DNA from: Ilyonectria destructans
Taxonomy: Eukaryota; Ascomycota; Sordariomycetes; Hypocreales; Nectriaceae
DNA length: 64,000 nucleotides
Direction of reading: 5' to 3'
Assembly: GCA_020740775.1 (NCBI GenBank)
Contig: JAHEWK010000001.1
Location: 3,348,001-3,412,000, forward strand
Part shown: in pieces, positions 21,843 through 33,147 of the stretch
Position numbering within the stretch: position 1 is the stretch's first letter
Layout of the letters: each line of letters starts with the position of its first letter
Program-made: the position numbers and the translations under genes
Notes under the pieces: generated by a model
What the model saw: only the letters and a program-made list of their open reading frames with translations
Database searches by the model: none
What the model was told of the DNA's origin: nothing

Positions 21843-23725
21843 GATGGGCAGAATCGGGGGATTGTATAATCGGAGCGAGAAAGGAGTCGAAAGCGTTGCG
21901 AGCAAGGCGGGTGGCGGGGTGGTTGTGGGAGATGTTGATGGCGAGACCGTTGGAGCTGCCTGCTTGGGGGTGTTGTTCCTGGCTGTCGACAGCCAGCCAG
22001 TTCTTGCCTCACTGATAAGGCTGGAAGCATGCGCCACACAATGCAATCGGATAAGCAGCGTGCGCCACGCTTCGCCCGCCACACTCCGGAGTACGAAGTA
22101 CTTCCTGAATCAAGAATAGATCACTGCATTCTTTCGGCTCTCGTCACTTAATTAAGACAAAGAGCAAACATGATTTCCTAACATTCATGCATGGTGCGCT
22201 TCATTTGAGGTACGCATCCATCTGCTTCTATTCCGGGAATAAGGTGCGTGCAGCCAACAGCCTAGATACTCACGGGCGACGGAGGATTGGCCACTAACTG
22301 GGATCTTTCAAGCTCAGCTCATGAAGGGATGCAAACCGAAACCCAAAGGAATAGTAGCCTGTGGGCTGCTGTATTCCTTCCATGTCCCTTTGGGTTTCGG
22401 GCTTGTACAACGTGCATGTTGCGATCCTTGGCGGGCTACCAACGCGGTTATATTTATGGACAAGGCAGCCAACACGACACTTATCCTTCTAGTTGGAATT
22501 ATGCAGTGAACAAGCGCCCAGTTTAGTGATTGGGGTGCCTCGGAGACACCCACATCCAGCGGGCGCAGCGAGGCCGATCGTTGGAAAACATGACGCAAAT
22601 TTATAGTGATACATTGCAAGCGACCTTGGCGCTGACGGGGAGACGCTCTGCCGAGATGGATGCGCCAATGGTTTGCAGCGTCACCTACACGGCTTGAAAC
22701 GAAACGAAACGCCTCTCAAGCCATGGCATCCCATTTTAGCCCATGCAACTGCAACTGCACCTGCACCTTCACCCAACAACACAATTGTTTGATGGCGGTG
22801 AACTCCTGATCTAGTCCAGACGAAAGTCATCGTCCCACGAGGCGGTCGGTTGGCTGTTTGCTCTCGTGCCAAGCTTTGATCATCAGGGAGTGCTGTAGTT
22901 GAGAATGCTCCAAACCGCGAATCCGGGCACATCTTTGAGTGTACGCTTCTCTCGGAGTTAGTCCTGCAATCACAGGCGTCCACTGTTGCACGTCGTGCAG
23001 CGTCGTACACTTCCTTTGCTTTCTAAACGACGAGCTTGTCAGCACAGCCTCCGTCGCCTTGGCGATGAGGTCCGAGAACTGGATCCGCGACATGCAAACT
23101 TCCGCCACCGGCAGAGTACGAAGAAGAGAGCAGCGGCCCGACGGTCCCGGTCAATAGAAACAAAGGCCGCTGTGAAACCAAACGCCACGGCGTCCTGGGA
23201 TCCCGGCTGCAGCGTCTGTTGACAACCAATCGTGGCCGCGGAGGGCCAGCCCAAAGAGACGTCACCCCGGCAGCTGTGCCCTCCCCGCGTTTAAGCGTGG
23301 CATTAATTCGTTGAGGCTCGTCTAGATGCAACAGAGCCTCCTCCAAGGATTCGAACATGTGCGTTGTACGGGAGCAGCCTGCATTGGCTGCGCATGAGGG
23401 TTGTCCAACCGCCGCAGCTTCGGCTTCCATACCAAGCCCCTAGAGAGAGACCTTAGAGACCTTATAATCCCATCGTTCTGCACCTGCCAGCTGCCTGCCA
23501 GACCGTCGCGCCTTGGCCTCAGCTTTTTCTCACCCGCTGTGATTCATACATAAATGCTTTTTAGAGATAAAGGACCTCCCACACTGTAAGGGCCGTCTCT
23601 CCCTCTACCATTGTCTCACCTCGTCTTCCTCGACAACCTAGCAACATTTGCCCTGCACAACAAAACCACCGCCCTGACGCAACCAAGTCTATCTCTCACC
23701 TCAAACCACCCTACATCTATCCAAA
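21843..23725. other. Intergenic region upstream of V-ATPase f and SOD
   Basis: 1.9 kb between the start codons of two divergent genes. It holds a compound inverted repeat at 22336-22400 and, from about 23580, the C/T-rich leader of the SOD gene. No coding region is supported. Confidence 0.5.
22336..22400. repeat. Compound inverted repeat (hairpin)
   Basis: Perfect 14-base outer arms, CCGAAACCCAAAGG at 22336-22349 and its reverse complement at 22387-22400, enclose inner arms GGAATA (22348-22353) and TATTCC (22372-22377). The inner stem continues through GTAGCC opposite GGCTGC with a mismatch, around a short TGTG loop. The two stems share the bases at 22348-22349. It lies in intergenic DNA. 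Confidence 0.75.
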
Positions 23726-24549
23726 ATGCGATCCTTTGCTGCCCTTGCCTTTTTGTCCATGGCACTCGTCGGTCACGTTGCTGGCCATGACGCTGAGCCC
23801 GTCACCGACAACCCCGTGGGAGTCGTGTACAAGGCTACTCTCCCCAAAGATCCCTTCTTCAAGGGCGCTGCCCTCGACGGAAACGTCAAAGGATTCATCA
23901 CCGCTATGGCCGCTGAGGATGCAAACGGCGTCAGGTTCAAGGTCAAGTTCGAGAACCTTCCCAAGGAGGGTGGCCCATTCCGTGAGTACCCGAATCCTGT
24001 GTTTGGCTGAAAACACCCAGTAGTTAACACATGATAGTATACCACCTTCACGTCGACCCTGCCCCTGATGGCAACTGCACCAAGACCCTTGCCCATCTGG
24101 ACCCTTTTGAGCGCGGTGAGGAAACCCCCTGCGATAATTCCGTCCCCGCCTCGTGCCAGGTCGGAGATCTCAGCGGGAAGTTTGGAAAAATCGAGACGGA
24201 TCCGTTTGAGGTGGAGTACACCGATTACTATGCATCCACCAAGGAAGGTATTGGTGCCTTCTTTGGTAACCGATCCTTTGTCCTGCACTACGCCAACAAA
24301 ACCCGCCTTACATGCGCAGACTTCGCCCGTCTGGAGGATGTTGTACCACCTCCTTCCAACGTGACCTACACTCCGCCACCAATGGCCACCCCTACATCCT
24401 CAAAAACCGGCGGGCTTATACCATCTACGACTGGAGCTGCCGGGCAACCATCTTCGACAGAGAGCCCCATCCCATCTACAGCTTCTTCAAATATGCTGTC
24501 GGCTTCCTTCCTGGTGGCAGGCATCGCTCTGCTCTGGGCTGCGCTATGA
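23726..24549 (+). CDS. Secreted Cu-only superoxide dismutase-like protein, GPI-anchored
   Basis: Two exons, 23726-23981 and 24038-24549 (56-bp intron, GTGAGT...GATAG), giving about 255 residues. Residues 1-20 are a signal peptide. The Cu/Zn-SOD fold is recognised from the paired copper ligands HLH (H88, H90), a third histidine H105 in LAHLDPF, the CQVGDLSGKFG turn near residue 128, and the fourth ligand H169 in FVLHYANKTRLTC. The electrostatic loop with a zinc site looks missing, as in Candida SOD5-type Cu-only enzymes. A Ser/Thr/Pro-rich stalk and a C-terminal hydrophobic tail (LSASFLVAGIALLWAAL) after STASSN indicate a GPI anchor. It probably removes superoxide at the cell surface or wall. 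Confidence 0.88.
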
Positions 24550-27004
24550 TGGGACTTATTTGTGACACCTGGGCTTCTTGCAGGAAGCATCAAGGAGGGC
24601 TGAAAATGCGAGGATGGTAGGCGCTAGGGAACAGGGTTCTCGGAAGATGAGAACTGGCGCCGAGAGATTGATGGATTCGCCAACATGTCAGAGCATATTA
24701 CCGGCATACCTAGATAGAGGTAGACACTTCCCTTCATCGGGGACTTACTTAGGTCCGGTATAAAAACTACCTAATCCACACAATGAACCGTAATGTGCCA
24801 GGGTGCTTTTGTTTGATGCCACATCAGGGTCTCCTTGTATCCTCTAGAAGGACGAGGCTTATGCTGTAAAGAAGTCTCCATATAAAATTACTCAAATAGT
24901 GGTGTGAGTCCCATCAGATTCATCTAAGCTGTCTTTATCTCTCCCTTGGTAATGGTAGTCGGCTAGACAGAGTGGTTCGGCTGCAAAAATATTTAAGCAT
25001 GCCCCCGAATGATTAGGGGAGGTATTAGCTATTATTTATTTGTATTTTGCCAAAGAGATAAGCTTATGACTCTCATAGCTCGAACGCCGATATTGCAATC
25101 CACATGTTTGGTTATTGTCACTATAATTCGGCCGCAAGTTATTTCTAAAACTAGCTACCGACACCAGGGTCGCTACGTGGACTTGGCTCCCTGGCCGTGA
25201 CTGATGCCCACATTAAGGAAGGTCAGTGGCAAATAAGTCCCCCCTAGAATGCACATACTTAGCTTGTGGCCTGTAGTTTCCATGACCGCTGCATACTACA
25301 CCGGATAATGGCATGCCTAATGCTGCGGTGGCCTTTTGTTCCCGCTAATGTGGGAAATCTGGGTGGCGTCCCCAAGCTTCGGGAATCCCGTCTGCAGCCA
25401 TGCAGCTGCCGCCTGCCGGTGAGCTTATGGCAACCCCAGAACTCAAGTGGAGCATCAGAAACTCGGAAAGGAAGGTATTCCAAAAACGGCCGAGGTGAGT
25501 CCTGTGAGATAATTCCTAGTTTAGATCGATATCCCTAGCTCTGGCCGGGCTGCCCTCCATCAACGCGCGGACACTGGCTCTTACACCAGGCATACATAAT
25601 CCAGATTATTACTCCTACCAGTACCTACGCACATAGAGTAGTCGTTGCAGAAAATAGGTCCAGAACGGTCAATTTCATCTATGAGTATTCTCATTGATCC
25701 ACGGCGAGGAGGCGAAGCCTCAGGGCTAAAGGTGGGCTAGAGTTCGTCAACAACACAACAAAGAAATGCAAGTTTGAGCCGCGCGCTTCCAAGAAGCCGG
25801 GACATCCGCTAATTGACTGAAAGCTAGTTTAATTTTAGCAGCAGACGGGTATCCCTAGCCTCTGCGGGAGGCAGTGGGGGGGCTTGGCTTGTTCAACACG
25901 TGGTGGGAGAAGAGTCTCCGGGCCTAAAACCAACTATATCGGCGACTAGTGCTCTCAACGTCGTAGAGCAATAGGTCATCAATAGTTTCAGGTCGCCGGC
26001 CATGAATACCAGTGTCTTTATCGATAACACTAGACTATTCACTAGCTGTATGTCACTATTACTTGGGGGTCGCCGTCCTCTTGTGGTCGCCGACAAATAT
26101 GGTCGCCGAAACTCGAGCTCGCCGACAACTATAGTCGCCGAACACTCGGGTCGCCGACGTTATCAACTAACATCACAAGCTATTGTGTCTTCTAGAAGTT
26201 CAGCGGGCAGCGCATCCATGTGCATGGAAACACCGGCCTCAGCCCTGTGGATCCACTTCACCACTTTCACTGCCTCGCGAGACTCATGCTTGTCCCCGTC
26301 CTACAGGGATGAGCAACTCCCCGATCCATCACCCCCGGTCTAATTTTGCAGTTCCTCGAGTAGAATCCTCTTTGTTCCTGCGTCGTGATACGTGATACAC
26401 TGTGGGACGTCCGATATTGGGACTGGTAAGGCCTCCAGTGTATTCGGGCATCTCCTCATGGCCAGGGAAGGTGTGTGCCTTGCTTTCAGCCGCTGTGGGG
26501 CTGGCGGGTGAACGCCATCTAGGATATATACCACCATGATGCCTCACCCTGTGATGCTTGTGTCCAACTTCTAAGAACAGACCAGACACGTTCAACGACC
26601 TCAGACTCCCAGTATTCGTCGATTTTTCATCAATTCCTCAACCGAGTCTCTCAGATCTCAACGACCGAAACTATCCCCAACTCGTTTCTTTTTCAGCCAT
26701 CCCTTCCCCCACTTAGACTTAGTTCTCACGCAGCCACACCTTTTGGGCTCGCATTCAGCTCCGGATCATCGCGACGCCACCAATCATATCAATACAGATT
26801 CAGCTCTCGGAGCTTTTACCCGAGTCGGCACCCTCCTACATGCCTTCTTCGCTCCTGGTACGTGATTTTCCTTGATTACCAAGACCGAAGGATCTCTGGC
26901 CACGTCTTCGTCGCCTTAAATTTCAGCCCCAGCTCCTCCCAAGAAGTCCGCTATAATCTTTTCACGAGAAAATATTTTGGCTTCAAAAAGCCGCATCCAG
27001 CGAT
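24550..27004. other. Intergenic region with AT-rich patch and 16-bp repeat array
   Basis: 2.4 kb without a supported gene. About 24,760-25,150 is AT-rich. A periodic GTCGCCG array lies at 26069-26165. The last 400 bp before 27005 are C/T-rich and are probably the leader of the next gene; an ATG at 26840 followed by GTACGT could mark a further 5' exon, which I cannot confirm. Confidence 0.5.
26069..26165. repeat. 16-bp-period GTCGCCG repeat array
   Basis: The core (G/C)TCGCCG begins at 26069, 26086, 26102, 26118, 26134 and 26150. The spacing is 17 and then exactly 16 bp four times, with about 9 variable bases between cores. A further lone copy sits at 25992. It lies in intergenic DNA and has no open-frame explanation. 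Confidence 0.8.
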
Positions 27005-28879
27005 ATGACACATGCTGCTTTTGAGGCCATATATGATGCTAACAGCCTTGTCCTCCAGCTTGAAACCACGTCACTGCCTCCAAGACCGAGAAGGTCAGTG
27101 ACAGGGCCGTCAAACATGGAATACAATTCTTCCGTGGACAAGTTCCGAGATGACGAGTATCCCAACATGTCTCAAGGTGCGAAACGCCAACTCTAGCTCT
27201 TATCGCGCAAATCTTGTTAACGCAAACTTTCAGGGGCATATCTCGATCATGGAGGCGCAACTATCTATGCCCGCTCACTCGTCAGCAGCTTCTCGCACGC
27301 AATGATTAGTAACCTCTGGGGAAACCCACACTCTGAGAACCTCCCAGCGAAGCTATCTGGAGAGATGATCGACAGCGTTCGCATCAAAGCCTTGGAATTC
27401 CTAGGAGCCGATCCTGAGCATTTTGACCTGGTCTTTGTCGCAAACGCCACTGCCGCCATTAAGCTGGTAGCCGACGGGTTTCGCGATCTCGGGGAGAAGA
27501 CACCAGGCAAAAGCTTTTGGTACGGTTATCACAGGGAGGCTCACACCAGCATCATTGGCGTTCGGGAGTTCACCGCTGGTGACTATCACTGCTTTGAAGA
27601 CGATCAGCAAGTAGAACGTTGGCTGGAATGCCCGACCAACAGCCCCGTTCGAAACTCCAAATCCACGGGCCTAGGCCTGTTTGCGTATCCCGGGCAATCC
27701 AACCTCAGCGGACGTCGACTACCCAAGGGATGGCTAAGGAAAATCCGAGAGAACCCGCAACTTCGAAACACTTACACGCTCTTCGATGCCGCTGCCCTCG
27801 CCATGACGAGCTCCCTGGGTTCACTTTTTAGCGACCCCGATGATGCCCCCGATTTCACCTGCTTGTCATTCTACAAAATCTTTGGGTTCCCCGACCTTGG
27901 CGCCTTGGTTGTACGCCGGTCATCGGGCCATGTGTTGAATCTGAGAAGATATTTCGGAGGAGGAACTATTGCTCAGCTTTTCCCTCTCAATGGAGACAAG
28001 CGCATCGCAAAGAAGGTTCCGGGTCTGGGAGACCAGTACGACATGTGGAACATTCACGATGGCCTTGAGGATGGAACTCTTCCGTTTCATAGCATTTTGG
28101 CGCTCGGTCTAGCCATCGATACGCATATCCGGCTGTACGGTTCCATGGTAAGATATGTCCTGATCTTGACAAGGGATGGAAGTTAACCAAGCAAAAGGAC
28201 GTCATCTCTCGCCACTGCAACTACCTCGCCCGTTCGCTGTACAAAAGTCTCGTGGCGCTAAGATATCCCAACGGCTCCCCTGTTGTTGAGGTCTATGTCG
28301 ATGACCCGACGATGTACGGAGATCCTTCGCGACAGGGTGCGACGTTTGCCTTCAATGTGCTGAGGCAAAACGGCACCTATGTTCCTTGGACCGATATCGA
28401 GAGGCTCGCCAATGAGGCCGGGGTCTACATCCGAGCAGGAGGTGAGAAGATTACACGAAAATGAGAGACCTATTGACTAACTGACTAAGGTGTATGCTGT
28501 CCTGGCGGTGTATCAAAAGCCCTCGAGTATGAGGAATGGGAGTGGAATCGAATGTTTTCAAGTGGCCACGCCTGTGGCGCGAACGAGATGGCCATCATCA
28601 ACAGAAGACCTACTGGGTAAGCCTCAGGAGAATATTAGCTCGTCAGAGAAAAGGCTAACCTCGTTTCACAGCATTGTCCGGGCTAGTCTCGGCGCCATGA
28701 CGACGAAGGCAGACGTGCATGCATTGCTCATGTTTCTTCACAATGAATTCATCGCGGAGGCAACTGAAGTGCAATTACCATCACTGTTGGAGCCGTCGAG
28801 AGAAACTCTCCGTCTTCCCCTCCGAGAGATGAATCCCAACTACAACATGGCCAGCGTCGTCTACCTGAAGGAGCCATGA
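27005..28879 (+). CDS. Molybdenum cofactor sulfurase-like aminotransferase-V protein
   Basis: Five exons: 27005-27176, 27234-28147, 28198-28441, 28490-28616 and 28672-28879, giving 554 residues. The introns are 48-57 bp and all junctions keep frame. The protein is a class V aminotransferase / cysteine desulfurase fold of the MoCo sulfurase group: AYLDHGGATIYA near residue 59, the substrate-side GNPHS, the PLP lysine K272 in SFYKIFGFPDLGALVVRR, a cysteine-containing loop IRAGGVCCPGG where MoCo sulfurases carry their persulfide cysteine, and a final PTGIVRASLGAMTTKADV block. The C-terminal MOSC domain of full MoCo sulfurases is absent; the protein ends 65 residues after that block. Start at 27005 is the first in-frame ATG; an upstream exon cannot be excluded. 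Sulfur transfer is inferred, and its acceptor is unknown. Confidence 0.85.
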
Positions 28880-29788
28880 AGCTGGAGGCTTCCAACTTAG
28901 GCCTGGTTGGGTTATTGTAACTTTGAGCATACATGTTTGATTAGGATCGTTTTTGTTTGATACTGGGAGCATAGCAGCATACATGGAGTTTGGAGTTCTA
29001 GACACGCCACAGATGAGTCAACGGAAGACGTTATCGGAAGATAAAGGTGCCGGCACCAATAGTAATGATAAATGTTTGATGAATTGTTTGAAGTTGATTC
29101 ATTACATGACCACTGTATACAAACGGAGCGGAGTTCCCGGCCAGGTCAGCGCTACGGATGCAAACGTGGCTATCATTGGTATCATTGTCGCTTGTCCATT
29201 CCTGTGTCACAACAACTAACCCGCCCAGTGGTTTCAAAACACTACCGCCGAAAACCATCTTGCGTACGCGGCGTTTGCCCTAGGCTGCCTGCAGGGCATT
29301 TCCCCGAACCGCGCACTGTAAGTTCGTATAAGTAGGTAGGTAGTTGATGCTACACCCGACGGGCAATTCGCAACTCTTACACAACCAACTCTGGCAGCAC
29401 ACCTTCACGTGATGGTGCATTCAAGACGCAGACTTCAAGATTGAATATTGCATCACAAAGGCCGTCTCTCACTGAGGATTTAGGCACGGAAAAGCCGAGC
29501 AATTTAACTGCTTGAAAAGGGTGAGGATTTTCGAATCAAATTTAACCAGCGCCCCTCCCAAAACAGAGCGGATGCGCCCCGGCCATTTTCTTTCCGCATT
29601 CAAGTTGGCGAGCAGTGTTGACTTTCGAATCTGAATAGTTCACTACCCCACGCCGCCCACCCTCTACAACTTGCGCCAACTTTTATGCGCCAACTTTTGT
29701 GCGCCAACCCTCCAAGCCGTTCATATCGCGACTTGCGAGCGACGGCCTGGATCTCACCAGTTCTAATGCGATAATACAGGTTTGCACA
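28880..29788. other. Intergenic region and promoter of the next gene
   Basis: 0.9 kb with no supported gene. A 14-bp direct repeat at 29672-29709 lies just upstream of the next start. Confidence 0.5.
29672..29709. repeat. TGCGCCAACTTTT(A/G) direct repeat
   Basis: Two full 14-bp copies at 29672 and 29686 and a partial third copy at 29700. It lies about 80-117 bp before the next start codon, so it could be a promoter element carrying repeated GCGCCAA cores. Confidence 0.65.
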
Positions 29789-32146
29789 ATGGCCAAGAAG
29801 AAGAGCAAGCAGGCGCCTGGTGACGGAGCGCAACTTGCGCCAGAAGTCTCGCCCTCGACTTCAGCGCTCGCGATTCCCCAAGTCACCGGCACCGGCGCGG
29901 GAGGGTCAAGGAAGAATTCCAAGTCGCCCGGAGTCGCTCCACCAAATTCCCCTTATCCTCCCCTCATGCTAGGTCGGAACAAGTAGGTCCTCTTCCTGCG
30001 CGTTGAGTCTGCAGTCTTGGCTTGTGTCTGTCCGTCAGCGCATTGCAAGTCGGCGCTGGGCTTCAGTTTGCTAACAATCGGGCCAAGGCACTGGCGATAC
30101 ATCTCCTCCTTTTACGGCCCCTGGCTCCAAATGCCCATTGAGGTCCTCGAGACTATTGCAAACGTCAACTACAACACCCCGCGACCGCGGCCCATGGATC
30201 CCGCCGTCTTATTCGACATGATCAAGATCCGTCGGCTCGTCGATGAGGCGACGAACCTCGCCGTGAGGGCTACTGGTGATATCGCCTCGCCGGTCTTGAC
30301 CGATGTAAATGGCGGCTTGCCTTCATTCAGCAATGCAGGGCACGGGGCAAAACTGAGTCGAGAACGAAAATTCCGGATGAGAGAGCAGGCAAGCCAGAAG
30401 CTTGCTCGCGCATATCGCCTGGATGAGATCGCATCCAGCGTCGCGACCATGCAAGGAGCCGGCACTCTAGAAGAGGTCGGTAGGCTGGTGTTGCATCGCA
30501 TCCCACAGGATTCGGACGCGAAGTATGTTCATTTCTTTCACGAAAAGATACCCGCCCGCCAGCTAGCAGAATCCACCAGCATCCAGTCTTTGACGGAGAT
30601 ACTATCCGACAGACCAACTGAGGGAGAGGCATTGCGGACGAGGGCCATGGTGAAGGGCTTCAAGGACGACTTTGAGGGTGCGGCGCAGGACCTCACGCTC
30701 GCTCTATCGATGTATCGCTCCCATCAACAGCCGCATAGCGCAACCGAGGAAGAAATGCGCCTTCAGGAGTCGCATCGGAGCGGGAGACGGCCCCAAGACG
30801 TCATCTTGGCTGAAAAGGACCAACCCAGCAGCTTGGAGGGCCAACTATTGTTCCAACGAGCTATGGCCTACCTTACCTTGGCCTGTCAACATGCGGTAGG
30901 CGCCGTGTCGTCGCCCAAGGACCTAAACAGCCACGCGGAAACGGGGAATTCAGATGAGGAGCCAGCCTCGGAACCTAAAGGATGCGGTTCCCCTGATCTG
31001 GACAAGGAGTCGCAGCGAAAGCAGGTCGAATCGCGCAAACTCGTCAAGACCTATGCGAAGCGAGCACTTCGAGATTATCTCTCTTTCATCTCACGGTTCG
31101 AGTACACCCCAAACCTGCCTGTCAGGGTAGCGAAGGATTTCAGCGACCGCGTTAACCTCGCGGCTCACGGCATCCGCAACCCTCGATCATCTGAACACAA
31201 CTCCCTAAAGGAGCCTCACGCATCTCACTCCCTATCCGACCTGTTCGCAGCAGTTCCGCCGTCAAACCTACCCGGGTATCCGTTCCCAGACCCCCCAATA
31301 ACTGGCACGATGACTCCGCCCCTTGACAGAATCTGCCAGTGCATCACGTATCATCCTTTACTGATAGACGCGCTGCACTCACTACTACTCTGCCATTGCC
31401 TTGTCCAAACCTCGGCCAAGGAACTCCTGCGCCATGCCAACATGGTGGCTCGACTTGTTCGCCTTGTGGATGGATACCCCCTTTTCCACGCCAGTAAGTC
31501 CGATGCAAGGTCGGACTGGATCGACGTGATCCGTCGCGCAGAAAACTGGCTGCATCTGAGCGCCCCTTGGGAGACTCTCTGTGCGCCTGCACCCCTCCCC
31601 GTGTTTGATGTCCATACACAGAAGAAACCAGGTCCCTGCCCTGCCCGGGCGGCCTCTGCGGCGGCTGCGATGCTCAGTGGAGGACTGGTTCAGAATACCA
31701 CCCAGAAGGAACTTGATGACAGATTCAAGGAGGGAATGCGCCAGCAAGCCATCCTAAATTCGTTGGAGGACGACTGTGTCTATGACGAAGAGAGCTTTCG
31801 CGCTTCGGTGGAGGCCCTTGGGAAGCATGTCGAAGAGGATCGTGCTGCCTGCGGCACCAGTTCCTCCTCGCCGGCGGATACGGAGACATGGTTCAGCCCC
31901 GGTGACGCTTGTATCGAAATGGGCGTGGATCCAGCAACCCAGCGATGGTCCATCATTGAACCAAGGGATTATCCCATCCTCACTGAGCGGGCGGCCACTA
32001 TCGCCCAATGGGTGCGCGAAGCACCCGTCGTTACAGGCACGACAAGGCGGAAGAAGCGCACCAAGAGGCCGGGCAAGGCGGAGGGGTTGGATAACGCCAT
32101 GGGGAAGTTAGGGCTTGGGGAGGTGGAAGCAACGAAATGCGAATAG
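29789..32146 (+). CDS. Conserved fungal protein of unknown function, possible TPR-like
   Basis: Two exons, 29789-29982 and 30088-32146 (105-bp intron ending CTAACAATCGGGCCAAG), giving about 750 residues. The start is the ATG in GCACAATGGCC. The N-terminus is Lys/Ser/Pro-rich (MAKKKSKQAPG). Residues 64-80 read NKHWRYISSFYGPWLQMP across the splice junction. A helical middle section (about residues 200-400) contains alternating Ala-rich helices such as EALRTRAMVKGFKDDFEGAAQDLTLAL and LLFQRAMAYLTLACQHAV, with a TPR-like look. The C-terminus is basic (TRRKKRTKRPGK). There is no signal peptide or membrane segment. I do not recognise a catalytic motif, and no function is assigned. Confidence 0.8.
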
Positions 32147-33147
32147 CGGAGATCTAACTTGTGTGAATCCTCGCATTCCATGCCAATGCGGCATCATACC
32201 ACGGTAGTTAGTAACTATCATCCCGGCCATGTAGTGTGTCGCGGGCCGATCAATTGATTATGACCACAATCCAAATCCATCGCGTCGACTTCTTCGTCAT
32301 ATTTGGAGGAGGTCAGTCTTCTATATCTTAGTTGTCTCCCTCATCGTCGTCTCCCATCATGAAATCGTCATCTTAGCCTCCGTCACAACCCCATCCGATA
32401 CATCCAGCGTCATCGATAAAACCAGACATCTGAATCAGGTTCATCATTTTCCGACTCTTATTAGGGGACATTATTGTGTGTACGAATAACAAGATCCGTG
32501 CGTGCGGTTAACATGCACTAAATGGTTGATGACATATGTGTATGTTTGAATGGTTATGCCTGCTGGTGATTTTAGTACCGTCAAAAGGGTGGGAGCAGAT
32601 AGTTATGACAAATCACACACGGAATTACGATCTGGAATGCAGGATTGAGGTGCGTTTGACACAGGAATTGTGCATCCTGCACAAGATTAGGCATGTCAAA
32701 CATGGGGCTCAAGAGCAGCAAACACAGAAACGCAGTGCACCCTCACTAATGCCGTCATTGATAATGGCTTCTATCGGTTGTTTGTTATCCTTTCTACAGT
32801 TAAATGCGAAACAGGAGTCCAGCAAAAGATGCCGTCGAGGCGGAATGCATATCGCTCGGCGATGTTAGTTACGGCAAGTCGAGTCATACTTCCATCCCCC
32901 ACTCTCTGTCGGCTGGGAGTTGTAGTGGTTTAGTATCATGAAATGGCACAGCAATCAATACATGGCGAGCTAAGGATGATGAGCATCTCTGGCAAGGAGG
33001 CACATGCATGATGTGACCGGATATATTCAATAAGTACTTAGATTATCACCGTGTTCCTACTCTTTAAACCCTCGCAAAGCCATCTGTCTAAGTGCCCAAC
33101 TCACAATGAGCAGTCACGTAGCTGCAGAAGCATCTCCAGTGGGGAAA
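32147..33147. other. Convergent intergenic region
   Basis: 1 kb between converging stops. It is moderately AT-rich near 32450-33060. No supported gene or RNA. Confidence 0.5.

Noticed and set aside
26069..26165. Periodic repeat considered as a CRISPR array
   Set aside because: Core of 7 bp and spacers of 9 bp are far too short, and the genome is eukaryotic.
27401..27610. Short minus-strand frame within the MoCo-sulfurase-like gene
   Set aside because: Fully inside a well-supported exon on the other strand.
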